DNA of 64,000 nt from Candidatus Gastranaerophilales bacterium (GCA_947630045.1 CANRGC010000004.1:54371-118370), one strand, 5' to 3'. Positions 48,345-58,967 are shown, counted from the first letter of the stretch. The notes: generated by a model not told the origin, from the letters alone. Numbers and translations: made by a program.

Positions 48345-50222
48345 ATGAAGCATTATTTTCAAAAATTTATCACGTTTTTGTTTATATTAATTCTAAACAC
48401 CATGCCGGCTTTTTCAATTGAGCCGGTTAAGATAAATAAAATGCTTTTTGACAGTTCGGACAGCCTGATTTACATTCAAACCAAAGGCGAAATAACGGAT
48501 GAAGTTACCGTTAAAAAGGGCTTTACAAATAATCCCGATAAAATTTATATAGATATTAACAATTCAATTTTGACCACGCCTAAAAAAAGCTATACGGCAA
48601 AAAATTCCGTTTTTAACAATGTCAAAATTTCTCAATTTACGCTTGAACCGAATGTTGTAAGAATTGTTTTTGAATATAATAAAAATTTTAACCCCAAAGA
48701 CTTTCAGGTTTTTAAAACAAAAAATTCTATTTTTATAAAAACAAAAAATGAAATGGTTTCTTCTCCGAAATTTAAAATCATATATTCAAACACTGACCCT
48801 AAAGAAAGAACCGTTTTTTATAAGGGGACAAAATTTGAAGAAGAAACAGATTCATTAAGCCCCAAAACCGATGAAGGTTTTGTTAATGCACAAAAAACCG
48901 TTGAAAACAAACAGGAAGAATTAAAAGTTTCTTCCAAATATTATATAAATTCAATTTCAAAGGCAAAAAACGGAGTAATGATAAACGGCATAGGAAAATT
49001 AAGCCTTATGCCCGTTTTTTCTTTGACAAATCCTGACAGGTTAATTATTGACCTTGACGATACCGTCGTTGCACAGGAGTTAAGAAACAAGGTTTTTCCG
49101 ATTGGCGAAATTCAAACCGTGATTGATAAAAACGGACAAACCACCATAGACAAAAGAGAAACCGTTAAAATCGGACAAAACTCTCAAAATGTCGCAAGGC
49201 TTGTTATACAGGGTGAAAATTCCAAAAATTACAGGGGAATAATTTCTCCCGATTCAAAAAATCTTTATCTTACAAATAAGGCAAACATAATCTCGGCAAA
49301 AGTTTCCGACAATATGGCAAACTTGACCAAAACCGCATATTCAAGCTTAAAAGGTCTTGAAACGGCGGTTTTTGTTTTTGACGATTCCGCCGCACTAAGC
49401 GTTTTTGAAGAAAATTCAAATCTTTATATCGACGTTAATAATTTAAACACTTTTGATGACGGCGTTTTAGACCCCGTTAAAAGGGCTGTTCCCAATTTTC
49501 AGACAACAAGAATTGCGCTTGATAAATTGAGAATTGTTTTTTTAAATATGCAAAATAACAAAATAAATGTAAAAACAAACCCCGATAACACCGAGCTTAG
49601 AGTTTGTTTTAAGCCAAAAACTCCGAAAAAATCGCCCGTAATTTCAGCTTTCAAGAAAAAACAGCCCGTTATCTCAAATCTCTTTAAAGTTGTTATTGAT
49701 GCAGGGCATGGCGGCTCCGACGTCGGCGCAACACGTAACTATATTTATGAAAAAGACATAACTTTAAAAATTGCAAAACTTGTCGAGAAAAAATTAAATG
49801 ACAAAAAAGTGAAAACCTATATGACGAGAGATAAAGACAAAACCGTGTCATTACAAGAAAGGTCAGATTATTCCAACTCAATTAAGCCGGATGTTTTTGT
49901 TTCAATTCACGTTAATTCAAGCACAAATGACTCCGGTTACGGCATTGAAACTCACTGGTATAAACAAGACAGCAAAAAATATGCCGAATACGTCCATAAA
50001 GAAATGTCAAAAAGGGTAAAAGGGTGGAAAACGGTTGACAGAGGTTTGTTTAATTCTAAATTTTATGTTATAAATCATACGGACGCACCCGCTATTTTGT
50101 GCGAAATCGGGTTTATATCAAATAAAAACGAAAGAGAAGCTATTACATCTTCAAAAAGACAGGATGAAATAGCACAAGCCATAGCTGACGGAATATATAA
50201 TTATTTAAGAGCAAAAAAATGA
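48345..50222 (+). CDS. N-acetylmuramoyl-L-alanine amidase with AMIN-like N-terminal domains
   Basis: Periplasmic zinc amidase that splits septal peptidoglycan. A signal peptide (about 6-24) is followed by AMIN-like beta regions (about 28-140 and 195-430), the second probably duplicated. The Amidase_3 domain has zinc ligands His455 (DAGHGGSD), Glu469 (YEKDI) and His522 (SIHVN), and catalytic Glu587 (LCEIGF). No ribosome-binding site is seen; GATAAT ends 8 bases before the ATG. It overlaps murI by four bases. AmiC-like. Confidence 0.93.
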   Translation: MKHYFQKFITFLFILILNTMPAFSIEPVKINKMLFDSSDSLIYIQTKGEITDEVTVKKGFTNNPDKIYIDINNSILTTPKKSYTAKNSVFNNVKISQFTLEPNVVRIVFEYNKNFNPKDFQVFKTKNSIFIKTKNEMVSSPKFKIIYSNTDPKERTVFYKGTKFEEETDSLSPKTDEGFVNAQKTVENKQEELKVSSKYYINSISKAKNGVMINGIGKLSLMPVFSLTNPDRLIIDLDDTVVAQELRNKVFPIGEIQTVIDKNGQTTIDKRETVKIGQNSQNVARLVIQGENSKNYRGIISPDSKNLYLTNKANIISAKVSDNMANLTKTAYSSLKGLETAVFVFDDSAALSVFEENSNLYIDVNNLNTFDDGVLDPVKRAVPNFQTTRIALDKLRIVFLNMQNNKINVKTNPDNTELRVCFKPKTPKKSPVISAFKKKQPVISNLFKVVIDAGHGGSDVGATRNYIYEKDITLKIAKLVEKKLNDKKVKTYMTRDKDKTVSLQERSDYSNSIKPDVFVSIHVNSSTNDSGYGIETHWYKQDSKKYAEYVHKEMSKRVKGWKTVDRGLFNSKFYVINHTDAPAILCEIGFISNKNEREAITSSKRQDEIAQAIADGIYNYLRAKK

Positions 50223-50977
50223 CGGAAGAAATAATTACAGGCGTATTTGATTCGGGAGTCGGGGGGTTGAGCGTTTTAAAAAAACTTTTACCTCTCGGGG
50301 GAAACTATATTTATTTTGGTGATACAAAACACCTTCCCTATGGCGAAAAATCAAAAGAACAAATAATTGATTACACGAGAAGAATTATAAAATTTTTTAT
50401 AAAAAAAGGTGCAAAAAAAGTTATAATGGCTTGCAACACAAGCTCTGCGCTTGCTTATGATACCTTGCACAACGAATTTGGGGGGAATATCGAAATTTAC
50501 CCCTTAATTCAAAGCGCCGCACCGTATATTGCAAAAATGGCTGATAAAATCGGGGTTTTGGCAACGGAAGGAACGGTAAAGAGCCTTTCTTACACAAAAG
50601 AAATTTTAAAAATAAATAAAAATGCGGAAGTTTTTGAAACAGCCTGTCCCGAGTTTGTTCCCATTGTTGAAAACAGGCTTTATGACGAAAAAGAAAGCAT
50701 GCTTGCCGTAAAAAAATATCTTAAAATTTTGTCAGACAAGGGCTGTCAAAAAATCGTTCTCGGGTGTACCCATTATCCTTATTTACTTCCGATTATGAAA
50801 AAATATGCCGAAGAAAACGTTTTTATTAACCCTGCCGATTTTATCGTAAAATTAGTTCAAAAAACAAACAGTGAGGCAAAAGTCCGATTTTATGTGTCTT
50901 GTAACCCTGAAAAGTTTTTGAAAAACGCAAGCATTTTTATGGATATTAACGAAAAAATTTATCTCGAAAATGTATAA
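50219..50977 (+). CDS. murI: Glutamate racemase
   Basis: Makes D-glutamate for peptidoglycan. FDSGVGGLSVL holds the conserved Asp11 and Ser12. The two catalytic cysteines are Cys72 (MACNTSSA) and Cys183 (LGCTHYPYL). 252 residues. Coupled to the amidase gene through an ATGA overlap, which joins two cell-wall functions. Confidence 0.96.
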   Translation: MTEEIITGVFDSGVGGLSVLKKLLPLGGNYIYFGDTKHLPYGEKSKEQIIDYTRRIIKFFIKKGAKKVIMACNTSSALAYDTLHNEFGGNIEIYPLIQSAAPYIAKMADKIGVLATEGTVKSLSYTKEILKINKNAEVFETACPEFVPIVENRLYDEKESMLAVKKYLKILSDKGCQKIVLGCTHYPYLLPIMKKYAEENVFINPADFIVKLVQKTNSEAKVRFYVSCNPEKFLKNASIFMDINEKIYLENV

Positions 50978-51001
50978 AAAGTTTTGAACTTCCCATGTTT
51001 A

Positions 51002-51030
51002 TTGACTTTAAAATGCCTTTTTGTTATATT
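51002..51030 (+). promoter_or_regulatory. Promoter of rpsU
   Basis: TTGACT (51002-51007), a 17-base spacer and TATATT (51025-51030), about 46 bases before the rpsU start. Confidence 0.7.
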
Positions 51031-51076
51031 CCTAACTAAAGGATACAAATTAACTCTTTGAAGGAGGTGAAAATCA

Positions 51077-51250
51077 ATGCCGGAAGTTCGTGTCAGAGAA
51101 AACGAAAACATCGAGAGCGCTCTTAAACGTTTCAAGAAAAAAATCCAAAAAGCTGGTATTTTATCTGAAATTAAACGCAGAGAAAGATACGAAAAACCTT
51201 CAGTAAAGAGAAAAAGAAAATCTGAAGCAGCAAGAAAAAGACGTGTTTAA
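51077..51250 (+). CDS. rpsU: 30S ribosomal protein S21
   Basis: 57 residues, [20 protein letters not shown] at the start and a very basic end ([14 protein letters not shown]), as in S21. A near-consensus ribosome-binding site (AAGGAGGTG) lies upstream. Its own promoter and terminator frame it as a single-gene unit. Confidence 0.96.
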   Translation: MPEVRVRENENIESALKRFKKKIQKAGILSEIKRRERYEKPSVKRKRKSEAARKRRV

Positions 51251-51263
51251 TAAATTTATATAA

Positions 51264-51287
51264 GGGGCGGTTTTCGCCCCATTTTTG
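51264..51287 (+). terminator. rpsU terminator
   Basis: GGGGCG and CGCCCC with a GTTTT loop, followed by ATTTTT. Confidence 0.9.
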
Positions 51288-51303
51288 AAAGCTAGGAGTT
51301 TTT

Positions 51304-51804
51304 ATGGCAAAAGAATGCAGTTTTGACATAGTTTCAGAGTTTGATAAACAAGAGCTTGTTAATGCAATTGACCAAACAAAAAGAGATATTCAAACAAGAT
51401 TTGACCTTAAAGATTCAAACTCAGAAGTTGTTTTGGAAGGTGAAAAAACCATAACCGTTACCACTCAAGATACAATGAAATTAAAAAACATTATCGACAT
51501 TCTTCAATCAAAAATGGTTAAAAGAAACTTAAGCATTAAAATTTTAGACGCTCTAAATGTCGAAAACGCTTTGGGTGGAAACGTCAGACAGGTTTTTAAT
51601 CTTAAAAAAGGCTTAAGTCAGGAACTCGCCAAAAAAATTACCGCCGAAATTAAAAATTCAAAATTGAAAGTTCAGTCTTCAATTCAAGGCGAACAAATAA
51701 GGGTAACGGGCAAAAGCAAAGACGACCTTCAGGAAGTTATCAAACTTTTAAGAGGAAAAGAGGAAGTCTTTGAAATTCCTTTGCAGTTTGTAAATTACAG
51801 ATAA
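51304..51804 (+). CDS. yajQ: YajQ family nucleotide-binding protein
   Basis: Small cytoplasmic protein with two ferredoxin-like domains. The start FDIVSEFDKQELVNAIDQTK and the end GKSKDDLQEVIKLLRGKE are typical. Members in some bacteria bind cyclic di-GMP. 166 residues. TAGGAG precedes the ATG. nadK starts six bases after its stop. Confidence 0.93.
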   Translation: MAKECSFDIVSEFDKQELVNAIDQTKRDIQTRFDLKDSNSEVVLEGEKTITVTTQDTMKLKNIIDILQSKMVKRNLSIKILDALNVENALGGNVRQVFNLKKGLSQELAKKITAEIKNSKLKVQSSIQGEQIRVTGKSKDDLQEVIKLLRGKEEVFEIPLQFVNYR

Positions 51805-51810
51805 TTTTAT

Positions 51811-52605
51811 ATGAAAATAGATTTAACAAAAGCAAAAGTCATTTACAAAAAAACGATTGAAAATGCGGAAAATTACGCTTCTGAAATTGCGCAAAGGCTT
51901 AACTGTTCTTATTCAAGCCTTGATAACCTGCCGGATAGTGCTTCATTGCTTATTGTAATGGGCGGCGACGGAACAATTTTAAAGTGTGCAAGACATGCAA
52001 GCAGGTTTGATATTCCTGTTTTCGGCTTTAATATGGGCAGACTCGGGTTTTTATCTCAGGCGGGTCTGAAAGAAAGAGATTTTGTTTTAAACAAGCTTGA
52101 ACGTGATGAGTTTAGAATTGAAGAAAGGCTTATGATATGTGATTCGGGCGGAAATATTGCCTTGAATGATATTGTAATTAAAAGCGGAGATTGTATCGGA
52201 ACTTCAAGACTTGAGCTTGTAATAAACGGAAAACAGGTCTGTTCCTATCTTGCAGACGGTCTTATCGTTTCAACTCCGACAGGTTCAACGGCATATAACC
52301 TTTCTGCCGGCGGTGCCGTTATTGCGCCCGAAATTGAATGTATGACAATTGTTCCGATATGCGCACACACCTTAAGCGCCCGCCCTCTTGTAATTTCAGC
52401 CGACGATACAATTGAAATCAAGTTTCATTCGCCGTCTGAATTTCAAATGGTTTCTGACGGACAGCTTGTTAACATTCAAAAAGACAGTGTCACTATTAAA
52501 AAACACGACAAAAAAGCAAAACTTCTTCTTTTAAACAGTGAACACAAAGGTTTTTATGACATTTTAAGAGATAAACTTCACTGGGGGGTTGCGCCCGGAG
52601 CATGA
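51811..52605 (+). CDS. nadK: NAD kinase
   Basis: Phosphorylates NAD+ to NADP+. The GGDG motif (51-54 in VMGGDGTIL), GFNMGRLGFLSQ and the LADGLIVSTPTGSTAYNLSAG loop are diagnostic. 264 residues. It has no separate ribosome-binding site and overlaps recN by four bases, forming a yajQ-nadK-recN unit. Confidence 0.96.
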   Translation: MKIDLTKAKVIYKKTIENAENYASEIAQRLNCSYSSLDNLPDSASLLIVMGGDGTILKCARHASRFDIPVFGFNMGRLGFLSQAGLKERDFVLNKLERDEFRIEERLMICDSGGNIALNDIVIKSGDCIGTSRLELVINGKQVCSYLADGLIVSTPTGSTAYNLSAGGAVIAPEIECMTIVPICAHTLSARPLVISADDTIEIKFHSPSEFQMVSDGQLVNIQKDSVTIKKHDKKAKLLLLNSEHKGFYDILRDKLHWGVAPGA

Positions 52606-54206
52606 TAAAAACTCTGTTTATAAAAAACTTTATTTTGATTGATGAAATGTTTCTTGATTTTACCGAGGGTTTTAATGTTCTTTTGGGAGAAACAGGCGCC
52701 GGAAAAAGCATAATTATAAAGGCAATAGATGTTGCTCTCGGTGCAAAAACCTCAAAAGAAGCGGTGAAAAACCCTGAAAAAAATGCGCTTGTCGAGATAA
52801 CTTTTGAAGAAAACGGAAAAGAAACCGTTATTTCAAGAGAAATTTCTCAAACGGGAACAAAATGCAGAATAGACGGCGCACTTGTGAATTTGGAAGCCGT
52901 TAAAGAAGAAAGAGAAAGGCTTATCGACATTCACACTCAATTTCAAACGTACACTTACATTCAAAAAAAATATCATATAGAGCTTCTTGATTTATATATC
53001 GAAAACAAAGAAAGTGAATATAAGGCGCTTTTAATTAAACAAGAAAAAGAATATAAGCGCTATATCGAAGCTTGCAGCCTTTTAAACAGAATAAAAAATC
53101 AAAGTTCTGACAATAAAGAAAAAATTGAATTTTTAAAGTTTGAAATAGATGAAATTGAAAAGGCTGAAGTTCAGGAAAATGAGGAAGAAGAATTAAATAA
53201 AGAACTCGAAATTTTATCAAATGTTCAAGAGCTAAAAGAGCTTTCTTACAGCTCATACTGGGCGCTTGGCGGAGAAGACAACTCAATAACCGAGGCGCTT
53301 TCAAAAATCGGCTGCAACATTTCAAAGATAAAAGATTATGACCCGAATGCAAGCGAAATTGAAGAAAATTTCTTTTCTTCGCTTGAAAATATAAGAGAAA
53401 TTTCATCTTTCTTGAGAAATTATTCGGAAACGCTTGAAGACAACCCGAAACGGCTTAATGAAATAAACGAAAGGCTTGAATTAATTCAAAAACTGAAAAG
53501 AAAATACGGAAACATTTTTGAAGCGTATGAAAAGTTTGTTGCCGAATTAAAAGCGCTTGAAGAAGAAAACTGCAATTCATCCGAGCTTGAACATGAAATT
53601 CAAAACCTCGAAGCTTCAATGGATGAAAATTGCGACAAAATTAGAAATTTCAGAACAAAATATACAGACGAGCTTTCACAAGTTGTCGAAAATGAGCTTA
53701 TGAAGCTTGAATTTAATTGCCCCAAATTTAAAATAAGCTCAACCCCTGTTGCACTTAACCAAAAAGGCAAAGACGACGTTGAATTTATGATAACAACAAA
53801 CCTTGCAAAAGAGTTATCGCCGCTTGTAAAAGTTGCTTCCGGCGGGGAAATTTCAAGAATTATGCTTGCGATAAAAACTGTTTTTGCCCATGTTGACAAG
53901 GTTTCAACCGTTATTTTTGATGAAATAGACACGGGAATTTCCGGCAAAACTTCAATCAGCGTTGCGGATGAAATTTTTGAGCTTTCAAAAACCGTACAAG
54001 TGTTTTCTATAACTCATCAGCCGATTATAGCTTCAAAAGCAAACACCGCTTATTGGATATCAAAAACTCAAAAAGACAACAATACAATTATTGACGCCAC
54101 AAAACTTGATTTTGAAGGAAAAGTTATGGCGCTTGCGCAGATGTCTTCAGGCGTTGTCAATGAAAAATCTCTTTCTTTTGCAAAAGAACTGATTTCAAAA
54201 AATTAA
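52602..54206 (+). CDS. recN: DNA repair protein RecN
   Basis: SMC-like ATPase in double-strand break repair. The N-terminal IKNFILIDEMFLDF and Walker A GETGAGKS (about 30-37) open the protein. A coiled coil (about 150-370) follows, then ASGGEISRIMLAIKT and Walker B VIFDEIDTGISG. 534 residues, slightly short of E. coli RecN. The nadK-recN pairing is common in bacteria. A terminator follows. Confidence 0.96.
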   Translation: MIKTLFIKNFILIDEMFLDFTEGFNVLLGETGAGKSIIIKAIDVALGAKTSKEAVKNPEKNALVEITFEENGKETVISREISQTGTKCRIDGALVNLEAVKEERERLIDIHTQFQTYTYIQKKYHIELLDLYIENKESEYKALLIKQEKEYKRYIEACSLLNRIKNQSSDNKEKIEFLKFEIDEIEKAEVQENEEEELNKELEILSNVQELKELSYSSYWALGGEDNSITEALSKIGCNISKIKDYDPNASEIEENFFSSLENIREISSFLRNYSETLEDNPKRLNEINERLELIQKLKRKYGNIFEAYEKFVAELKALEEENCNSSELEHEIQNLEASMDENCDKIRNFRTKYTDELSQVVENELMKLEFNCPKFKISSTPVALNQKGKDDVEFMITTNLAKELSPLVKVASGGEISRIMLAIKTVFAHVDKVSTVIFDEIDTGISGKTSISVADEIFELSKTVQVFSITHQPIIASKANTAYWISKTQKDNNTIIDATKLDFEGKVMALAQMSSGVVNEKSLSFAKELISKN

Positions 54207-54227
54207 AACTTAAATGAAATATATTCT

Positions 54228-54256
54228 CCCGATTAAAACTGTTAATCGGGGGTTTT
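54228..54256 (+). terminator. recN terminator
   Basis: CCCGATTAA (54228-54236) pairs with TTAATCGGG (54242-54250), followed by GGTTTT. It lies between convergent recN and typA. Confidence 0.8.
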
Positions 54257-54267
54257 GCCTTTTTAAT

Positions 54268-56055
54268 TTATCTTATTTTTGTAAGATTTGCTTTTCTTAT
54301 TCTGACATTTTCGGGCGTAACTTCAACAAGCTCATCGTCTTGAATATATTCAAGGCAGTCTTCAAGGTTCATAATTCTCGGGCTTTGGAGTGTAACCATA
54401 ACATCAGCCGTGGCGGAGCGCATATTTGTTAATTTTTTAGTTTTGCAAATATTAACCGCAATATCTTGCGGGCGGTTACATTCACCGATAATCATTCCTT
54501 TGTATACCTTTGTTTTAGGCGTTATAAAGAAAACACCCCTGTCTTCAAACTGATGAAGCGCATACGGAATAGCTTCGCCGTCCTCAAAAGCAATTAATGA
54601 GCCGCTTCTTTGTTTGTTCATATCGCCCGCATAGGGTGCATACTTTTCAAAAGTATGGTACATAATGCCTTCGCCTTTAGTCATTCTTATAAATTCAGAC
54701 CTGAAGCCGATTAACCCTCTTGCCGGAATTGAAAAATCAATATTTGTGCGCTTTGTGCCTGTTTCCATATTAAGCATTTGCGCCTTTCTGTTAGAAAGCC
54801 TTTCAATTACGGAGCCTGTATATTCTTCGGGAACGTCTATAATCAAATTTTCATAAGGTTCTAAAATTTCATCCCCTTCTTTTTTGAAAATAACTTCAGG
54901 TTTTGAAACTTGAAACTCATAACCTTCTCTTCTCATTTGTTCAATTAAAATTGAAAGGTGAAGTTCGCCTCTGCCCGAAACTTTGAAAACATCCGTAGAC
55001 TCTGTGTCTTCAACTCTTAAAGAAACGTTCTTTTCAAGCTCCAGATAAAGTCTTTTTCTAAGCTGGCGTGATGTAACAAATTTGCCTTCCTGACCTGCAA
55101 ACGGCGAATCGTTAACTGAAAAATTCATCTGCAAAGTCGGTTCATCAATGTGAATTAAAGGAAGCGCAATCGGATTTACAAGCGAAGAAAGCGTTTCACC
55201 GATTTGAATATCGGAAAAGCCCGCAACACCAACAATGTCACCTGATTCCGCTTCGTCAACTTCAACTCTGCCAAGGTCTTTAAAGGCGTATAATTTTGTG
55301 ACTTTGCCTTTTTCATAACTTCCGTCAGATTTTATAAGGGTTAAAGTTTCTCCCGATTTAATTTTGCCGTTTATAATTCTTCCGATTACAATTCTTCCGA
55401 CATATTCGTTATAATCAAGCGTTGTTGCCTGAAATTGCAAAGTTGCTTCATCATCTCCGACGGGGGGTTTAATATTTTCCAAAATGCAGTCCAAGAGCGG
55501 AATTATATTATCAGAACTGTCGGTCAACTCTTTTTTGGCAAATTTATGAAGCGAGCTTGCATAAATTATCGGAAAATCAATAAGGTCTTCTCTGTCCGTC
55601 AATTCGCAGAAAAGGTCAAAAACCTTATTTATTGTGCCTTCGGGGTCTGCCCCCTGTTTATCTATTTTGTTAACCACGAGAATAATTTTCAGCCCCAATT
55701 CAAGCGCTTTTGATAAAACAAATCTTGTTTGCGGCATTGGTCCTTCTTGAGCGTCCACAATTAAAAGCGCCCCGTCCACCATACCTAAAACACGCTCAAC
55801 TTCTCCGCCAAAGTCAGCATGCCCCGGAGTGTCAACCACGTTAATTTTAACCCCTTTATATTGAACTGAGACATTCTTTGATAAAATCGTAATGCCTCTT
55901 TCCTTTTCAATGTCATTGCTGTCCAAAACGCAAGTTTGAACTTCTTCATGCTCTTTAAAAACGCCCGTTTGCTGTAAAATACAGTCAACAAGTGTGGTTT
56001 TTCCATGGTCAACGTGTGCAATAATTGCAATATTTCTGATATTTTTCTTTTTCAT
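54268..56055 (-). CDS. typA: Ribosome-binding GTPase TypA/BipA
   Basis: EF-G-like GTPase in ribosome assembly and stress adaptation. [15 protein letters not shown] (G1), RGITILSKN (G2), [16 protein letters not shown] (G3) and [10 protein letters not shown] (G4) are intact. The C-terminal BipA-specific region includes [20 protein letters not shown]. 595 residues. AGGAT lies 8 bases upstream of the ATG. Confidence 0.97.
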   Translation of the reverse strand: MKKKNIRNIAIIAHVDHGKTTLVDCILQQTGVFKEHEEVQTCVLDSNDIEKERGITILSKNVSVQYKGVKINVVDTPGHADFGGEVERVLGMVDGALLIVDAQEGPMPQTRFVLSKALELGLKIILVVNKIDKQGADPEGTINKVFDLFCELTDREDLIDFPIIYASSLHKFAKKELTDSSDNIIPLLDCILENIKPPVGDDEATLQFQATTLDYNEYVGRIVIGRIINGKIKSGETLTLIKSDGSYEKGKVTKLYAFKDLGRVEVDEAESGDIVGVAGFSDIQIGETLSSLVNPIALPLIHIDEPTLQMNFSVNDSPFAGQEGKFVTSRQLRKRLYLELEKNVSLRVEDTESTDVFKVSGRGELHLSILIEQMRREGYEFQVSKPEVIFKKEGDEILEPYENLIIDVPEEYTGSVIERLSNRKAQMLNMETGTKRTNIDFSIPARGLIGFRSEFIRMTKGEGIMYHTFEKYAPYAGDMNKQRSGSLIAFEDGEAIPYALHQFEDRGVFFITPKTKVYKGMIIGECNRPQDIAVNICKTKKLTNMRSATADVMVTLQSPRIMNLEDCLEYIQDDELVEVTPENVRIRKANLTKIR

Positions 56056-56172
56056 TGTTGTTAATCCTGATAGTATAAAAATATTCTATAACAAAAAACT
56101 TAACTTTACTAATAATTTATTTGAAAGTAAAATAATCTTAAACATTTAGCCGAAAAAGGGGAGATATTGCCA

Positions 56173-57426
56173 ATGGAACTTGATTTAATAAGAAAAAAAG
56201 ATGTAGAAGTTGCAAATTTAATAGAATCGGAACTTGAAAGACAACAAAACACCATTGAACTTATAGCAAGCGAAAACTTTACATCAACAGCGGTTATGGC
56301 GGCTCAGGGAAGCGTCTTAACAAACAAATATGCCGAAGGAAAACCCTATAAGAGATTTTATAACGGCTGTGAAAATGTTGATAAAATTGAAGAATTGGCT
56401 GTTGAAAGGTGCAAAAGACTTTTCGGCTGTGACCATGCAAATGTTCAGCCTCACTCGGGCGCTCAGGCAAATATGGCGGTTTTTTTATATGCCCTGAAGC
56501 CGAATGACACCGTTATGGGAATGGATCTTTCAAACGGCGGACACTTAACTCACGGCTCACCCGTTAACTTTTCCGGCTTATATTTTAACATTGTTCCCTA
56601 CGGCGTTAATGAAAACGGTGAAATTGATTATGAAGAATTAAGAAAACTTGCCCTTGAAAACAAGCCCAAACTCATTATTGCGGGCGCTTCAAACTATTCT
56701 AAAATAATTGATTTTGCAAAGTTCAAAGAAATTGCAGATGAAACGGGCGCATATTTAATGGCTGATATAGCTCATATTGCGGCGCTTGTAGCGGGCGGAG
56801 TACACCCGAGCCCCGTGCCTTATGCAGATTTTGTTACAACAACAACTCATAAAACTCTGAGAGGCCCAAGAGGCGGAATTATAATGTGTAAAGAAAAACA
56901 CGCACAAGGAATTGATAAAGCCGTCTTTCCGGGGGTTCAAGGCGGACCTTTGGAACATGTTATTGCGGGAAAGGCAGTTGCGCTTTTAGAGGCGTTGCAG
57001 CCTGAATTTATTGAATATGCAAACCAAATTATAAAAAATGCTAAAGTTTTGGCTAAAACCCTTATGGATGAAGGAATTGACATTGTCGGAAACGGCACTG
57101 AAAATCACCTTATGACAGTAAATTTAATCAAGCTTGATAAAACGGGAAAAGATGTTGCAAACGAGCTTGAAGAAATCGGAATTACCGCAAATAAAAATAC
57201 CGTTCCAAATGACCCGAAATCACCTTTTGTTACTTCAGGTGTGAGAATTGGCGTTCCCGCCGCAACAACAAGAGGCTTTAAGGAAGATGAAATGGTTGAA
57301 ATCGGAAAAATAATTGCCGATTGCATTTTAAACCGTGACACCAAAGAAAACTTAAGAAAAAGAACAAAAGCGCTTTGTGAAAAGTTCCCTTTGTATCCTG
57401 AATTAAATCAAAAAGCGTTTTGCTAA
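56173..57426 (+). CDS. glyA: Serine hydroxymethyltransferase
   Basis: PLP enzyme that converts serine to glycine and charges tetrahydrofolate. [29 protein letters not shown] and the PLP lysine Lys227 in [13 protein letters not shown] are diagnostic. ATG 56173 is preferred over TTG 56167 because GGGGAG has proper spacing only to the ATG. 417 residues. A strong terminator follows. Confidence 0.97.
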   Translation: MELDLIRKKDVEVANLIESELERQQNTIELIASENFTSTAVMAAQGSVLTNKYAEGKPYKRFYNGCENVDKIEELAVERCKRLFGCDHANVQPHSGAQANMAVFLYALKPNDTVMGMDLSNGGHLTHGSPVNFSGLYFNIVPYGVNENGEIDYEELRKLALENKPKLIIAGASNYSKIIDFAKFKEIADETGAYLMADIAHIAALVAGGVHPSPVPYADFVTTTTHKTLRGPRGGIIMCKEKHAQGIDKAVFPGVQGGPLEHVIAGKAVALLEALQPEFIEYANQIIKNAKVLAKTLMDEGIDIVGNGTENHLMTVNLIKLDKTGKDVANELEEIGITANKNTVPNDPKSPFVTSGVRIGVPAATTRGFKEDEMVEIGKIIADCILNRDTKENLRKRTKALCEKFPLYPELNQKAFC

Positions 57427-57440
57427 CGTTCCTAAACACT

Positions 57441-57474
57441 AAAAAAACAAGGGCGAAAAAACCCTTGTTTTTTT
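57441..57474 (+). terminator. glyA terminator
   Basis: AAAAAAACAAGGG pairs with CCCTTGTTTTTTT around CGAAAAAA. Confidence 0.93.
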
Positions 57475-57518
57475 GTAATTATTTTCTTGTTTTTTCCATT
57501 TTTTATAAGGTATTATTA

Positions 57519-57547
57519 TTGAATTGATTATGAAAAAATGATATACT
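57519..57547 (+). promoter_or_regulatory. Promoter of pseudopilin gene 1
   Basis: TTGAAT (57519-57524), a 17-base spacer and TATACT (57542-57547). It nearly equals the promoter of pseudopilin gene 2 but lacks the AACATGTT palindrome. Confidence 0.7.
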
Positions 57548-57583
57548 TAATAGTGTCTTAATAGAAAAAGGATAAAAGAGTTT

Positions 57584-58504
57584 ATGAAAAAAGGTTTTAC
57601 TTTGGCGGAAGTTTTAATAACTTTGTCCGTAATAGGTATTGTTGCCGCAATTTCACTCCCCAGTTTAACAGGCACGGTAAATGAAAAAGCTTGGGACGCA
57701 CAAAGAAGGGCTCTGCATGCAAGACTTGCACAAGCTGTCGGTCAAATGAAAGATTTATCGGCATATGATGACGCTTTATATTTTGTATTGAAAGGGCTGA
57801 ATAAAGTCTACAAAATTAACTCTGTTTGTGCTAGTTATGACATTTCTTCTTGCGGACTTGAAGGTGGTTTTAAAACTTTTAATGGCTCAAGCTCATATAC
57901 TTGGGAAAACATGGAATATGGCAATAATTATCTAAATGGTGTTTCAAGTTCAACAACAACAACAGATCCAAACACCGACTTAAAAGATGATTTTCAAGAC
58001 GCTGATGCTGCCGGCTTTACTACTGTTAACGGAGAAAGCATTGCCGTATATTACAATCCTAGATGCGGAAATAAAGAAGATCCGCCTTTTACTATAAAAA
58101 ATAAACTTTGCGTAAACTTTATTTATGACCTTAACGGAACTAAAGGACCAAACCAAATCGGAAAAGATATGGGTGTTATTTCAGCATTTTACAAAAAAGA
58201 TCCTGTTGTAGTCGAACCCAATTATGTTAAAGCAAGTACAGCAAACGCCTTAATTCGAGGCACGGACACAACTAGTAAAACCATTTCAAAAGTTTGCTAT
58301 AATGAAGCGGACGGCAGAGTTCCAAATATGGAAGAATTAATGTCTCTTTATATGAATAATAAATTATATAGTCTTGGCTCACTTGACGGCTACGCAAGCA
58401 CCACGCGTTTGACGGAGGGAGGCTTTCCTGTAATCTCGGGGGACAAAATTATCGTACTCGTAGGAGGAGAGTATAACAAACCTGTAATTTGTGTAGAAAA
58501 ATAA
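57584..58504 (+). CDS. Type IV/type II pseudopilin with a lectin-like C-terminal domain (copy 1)
   Basis: The N-terminus MKKGFTLAEVLITLSVIGIV is a class III prepilin signal: cleavage after the Gly, then Phe and Glu at +5. The globular part has CVNFIYDLNG then TKGPNQIGKDMG. The C-terminus (DGRVPNMEELMSLYM and PVICVEK) resembles DUF1566/Lcl-type C-type-lectin folds, but YASTTR replaces the usual YWTSTR, so it may be altered. 306 residues. AAGGAT precedes the ATG. It would be processed by a prepilin peptidase and placed in a surface pilus or secretion pseudopilus. Confidence 0.85.
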   Translation: MKKGFTLAEVLITLSVIGIVAAISLPSLTGTVNEKAWDAQRRALHARLAQAVGQMKDLSAYDDALYFVLKGLNKVYKINSVCASYDISSCGLEGGFKTFNGSSSYTWENMEYGNNYLNGVSSSTTTTDPNTDLKDDFQDADAAGFTTVNGESIAVYYNPRCGNKEDPPFTIKNKLCVNFIYDLNGTKGPNQIGKDMGVISAFYKKDPVVVEPNYVKASTANALIRGTDTTSKTISKVCYNEADGRVPNMEELMSLYMNNKLYSLGSLDGYASTTRLTEGGFPVISGDKIIVLVGGEYNKPVICVEK

Positions 58505-58521
58505 CTTTAGCTTTAAAGATG

Positions 58522-58555
58522 AAAAAGAGCGCTTCAAAAAGGCGCTCTTTTTTTT
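58522..58555. terminator. Terminator between pseudopilin 1 and the XRE gene
   Basis: AAAAAGAGCGC pairs with GCGCTCTTTTT, with T-runs on both strands. It serves both convergent genes. Confidence 0.9.
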
Positions 58556-58573
58556 AAACAAATTTAAGACTCT

Positions 58574-58906
58574 TTAATTTTCAATAATCTCGTTTGCCAT
58601 TTTTATCATTTTAAGATAAATTTTTGCTTCTTTTTCGCTTGCCTCAAGAACACTTTTAAAGAGTTCATTTTTTTGTGCGCTTTCTTCTTTTGGAACTTTA
58701 ACCCCGAAATCTTCTATTTTTAAATTAAGAACCTCTATAATTCTTAAAAAATTATTCACCTGAGGAAACTGGCGCCCGTTTTCAATATTGCCGAGGTTTT
58801 TATCCGTCATTCCAAGCTTTTGACAAAGTTCCGCCTGATTTAAGCCGGCTTTTTTTCTTGCCTGTTTAATAATGTTTCCTATAAATTTTTTATCGTCGTA
58901 GAGCAT
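58574..58906 (-). CDS. XRE-family transcriptional regulator
   Basis: Residues 9-65 form a Cro/CI-type helix-turn-helix: GNIIKQARKKAGLNQAELCQ, then KNLGNIENGRQFPQVNNFLR. A Lys/Glu-rich helical tail follows. 110 residues. The ribosome-binding site is weak (TTTGGAA). It lies between the two pseudopilin genes on the opposite strand. The palindrome AAACATGTTT upstream of its start also occurs, as AACATGTT, at the pseudopilin 2 transcription start, which suggests autoregulation and pilin repression (inference). Confidence 0.82.
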   Translation of the reverse strand: MLYDDKKFIGNIIKQARKKAGLNQAELCQKLGMTDKNLGNIENGRQFPQVNNFLRIIEVLNLKIEDFGVKVPKEESAQKNELFKSVLEASEKEAKIYLKMIKMANEIIEN

Positions 58907-58931
58907 ATTTTTTCCAAATCTTTATAACACG

Positions 58932-58967
58932 AAACATGTTTTACTTTTTATTAAAAAAAGAAACATG
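58932..58967. promoter_or_regulatory. Candidate XRE operator upstream of its own gene
   Basis: AAACATGTTT (58932-58941) is a perfect 10-base palindrome, and a half-site AAACATG lies at 58961-58967, 29 bases away. They flank the likely promoter of the minus-strand XRE gene. The rest of the 58907-59235 gap is AT-rich with no gene. Confidence 0.5.
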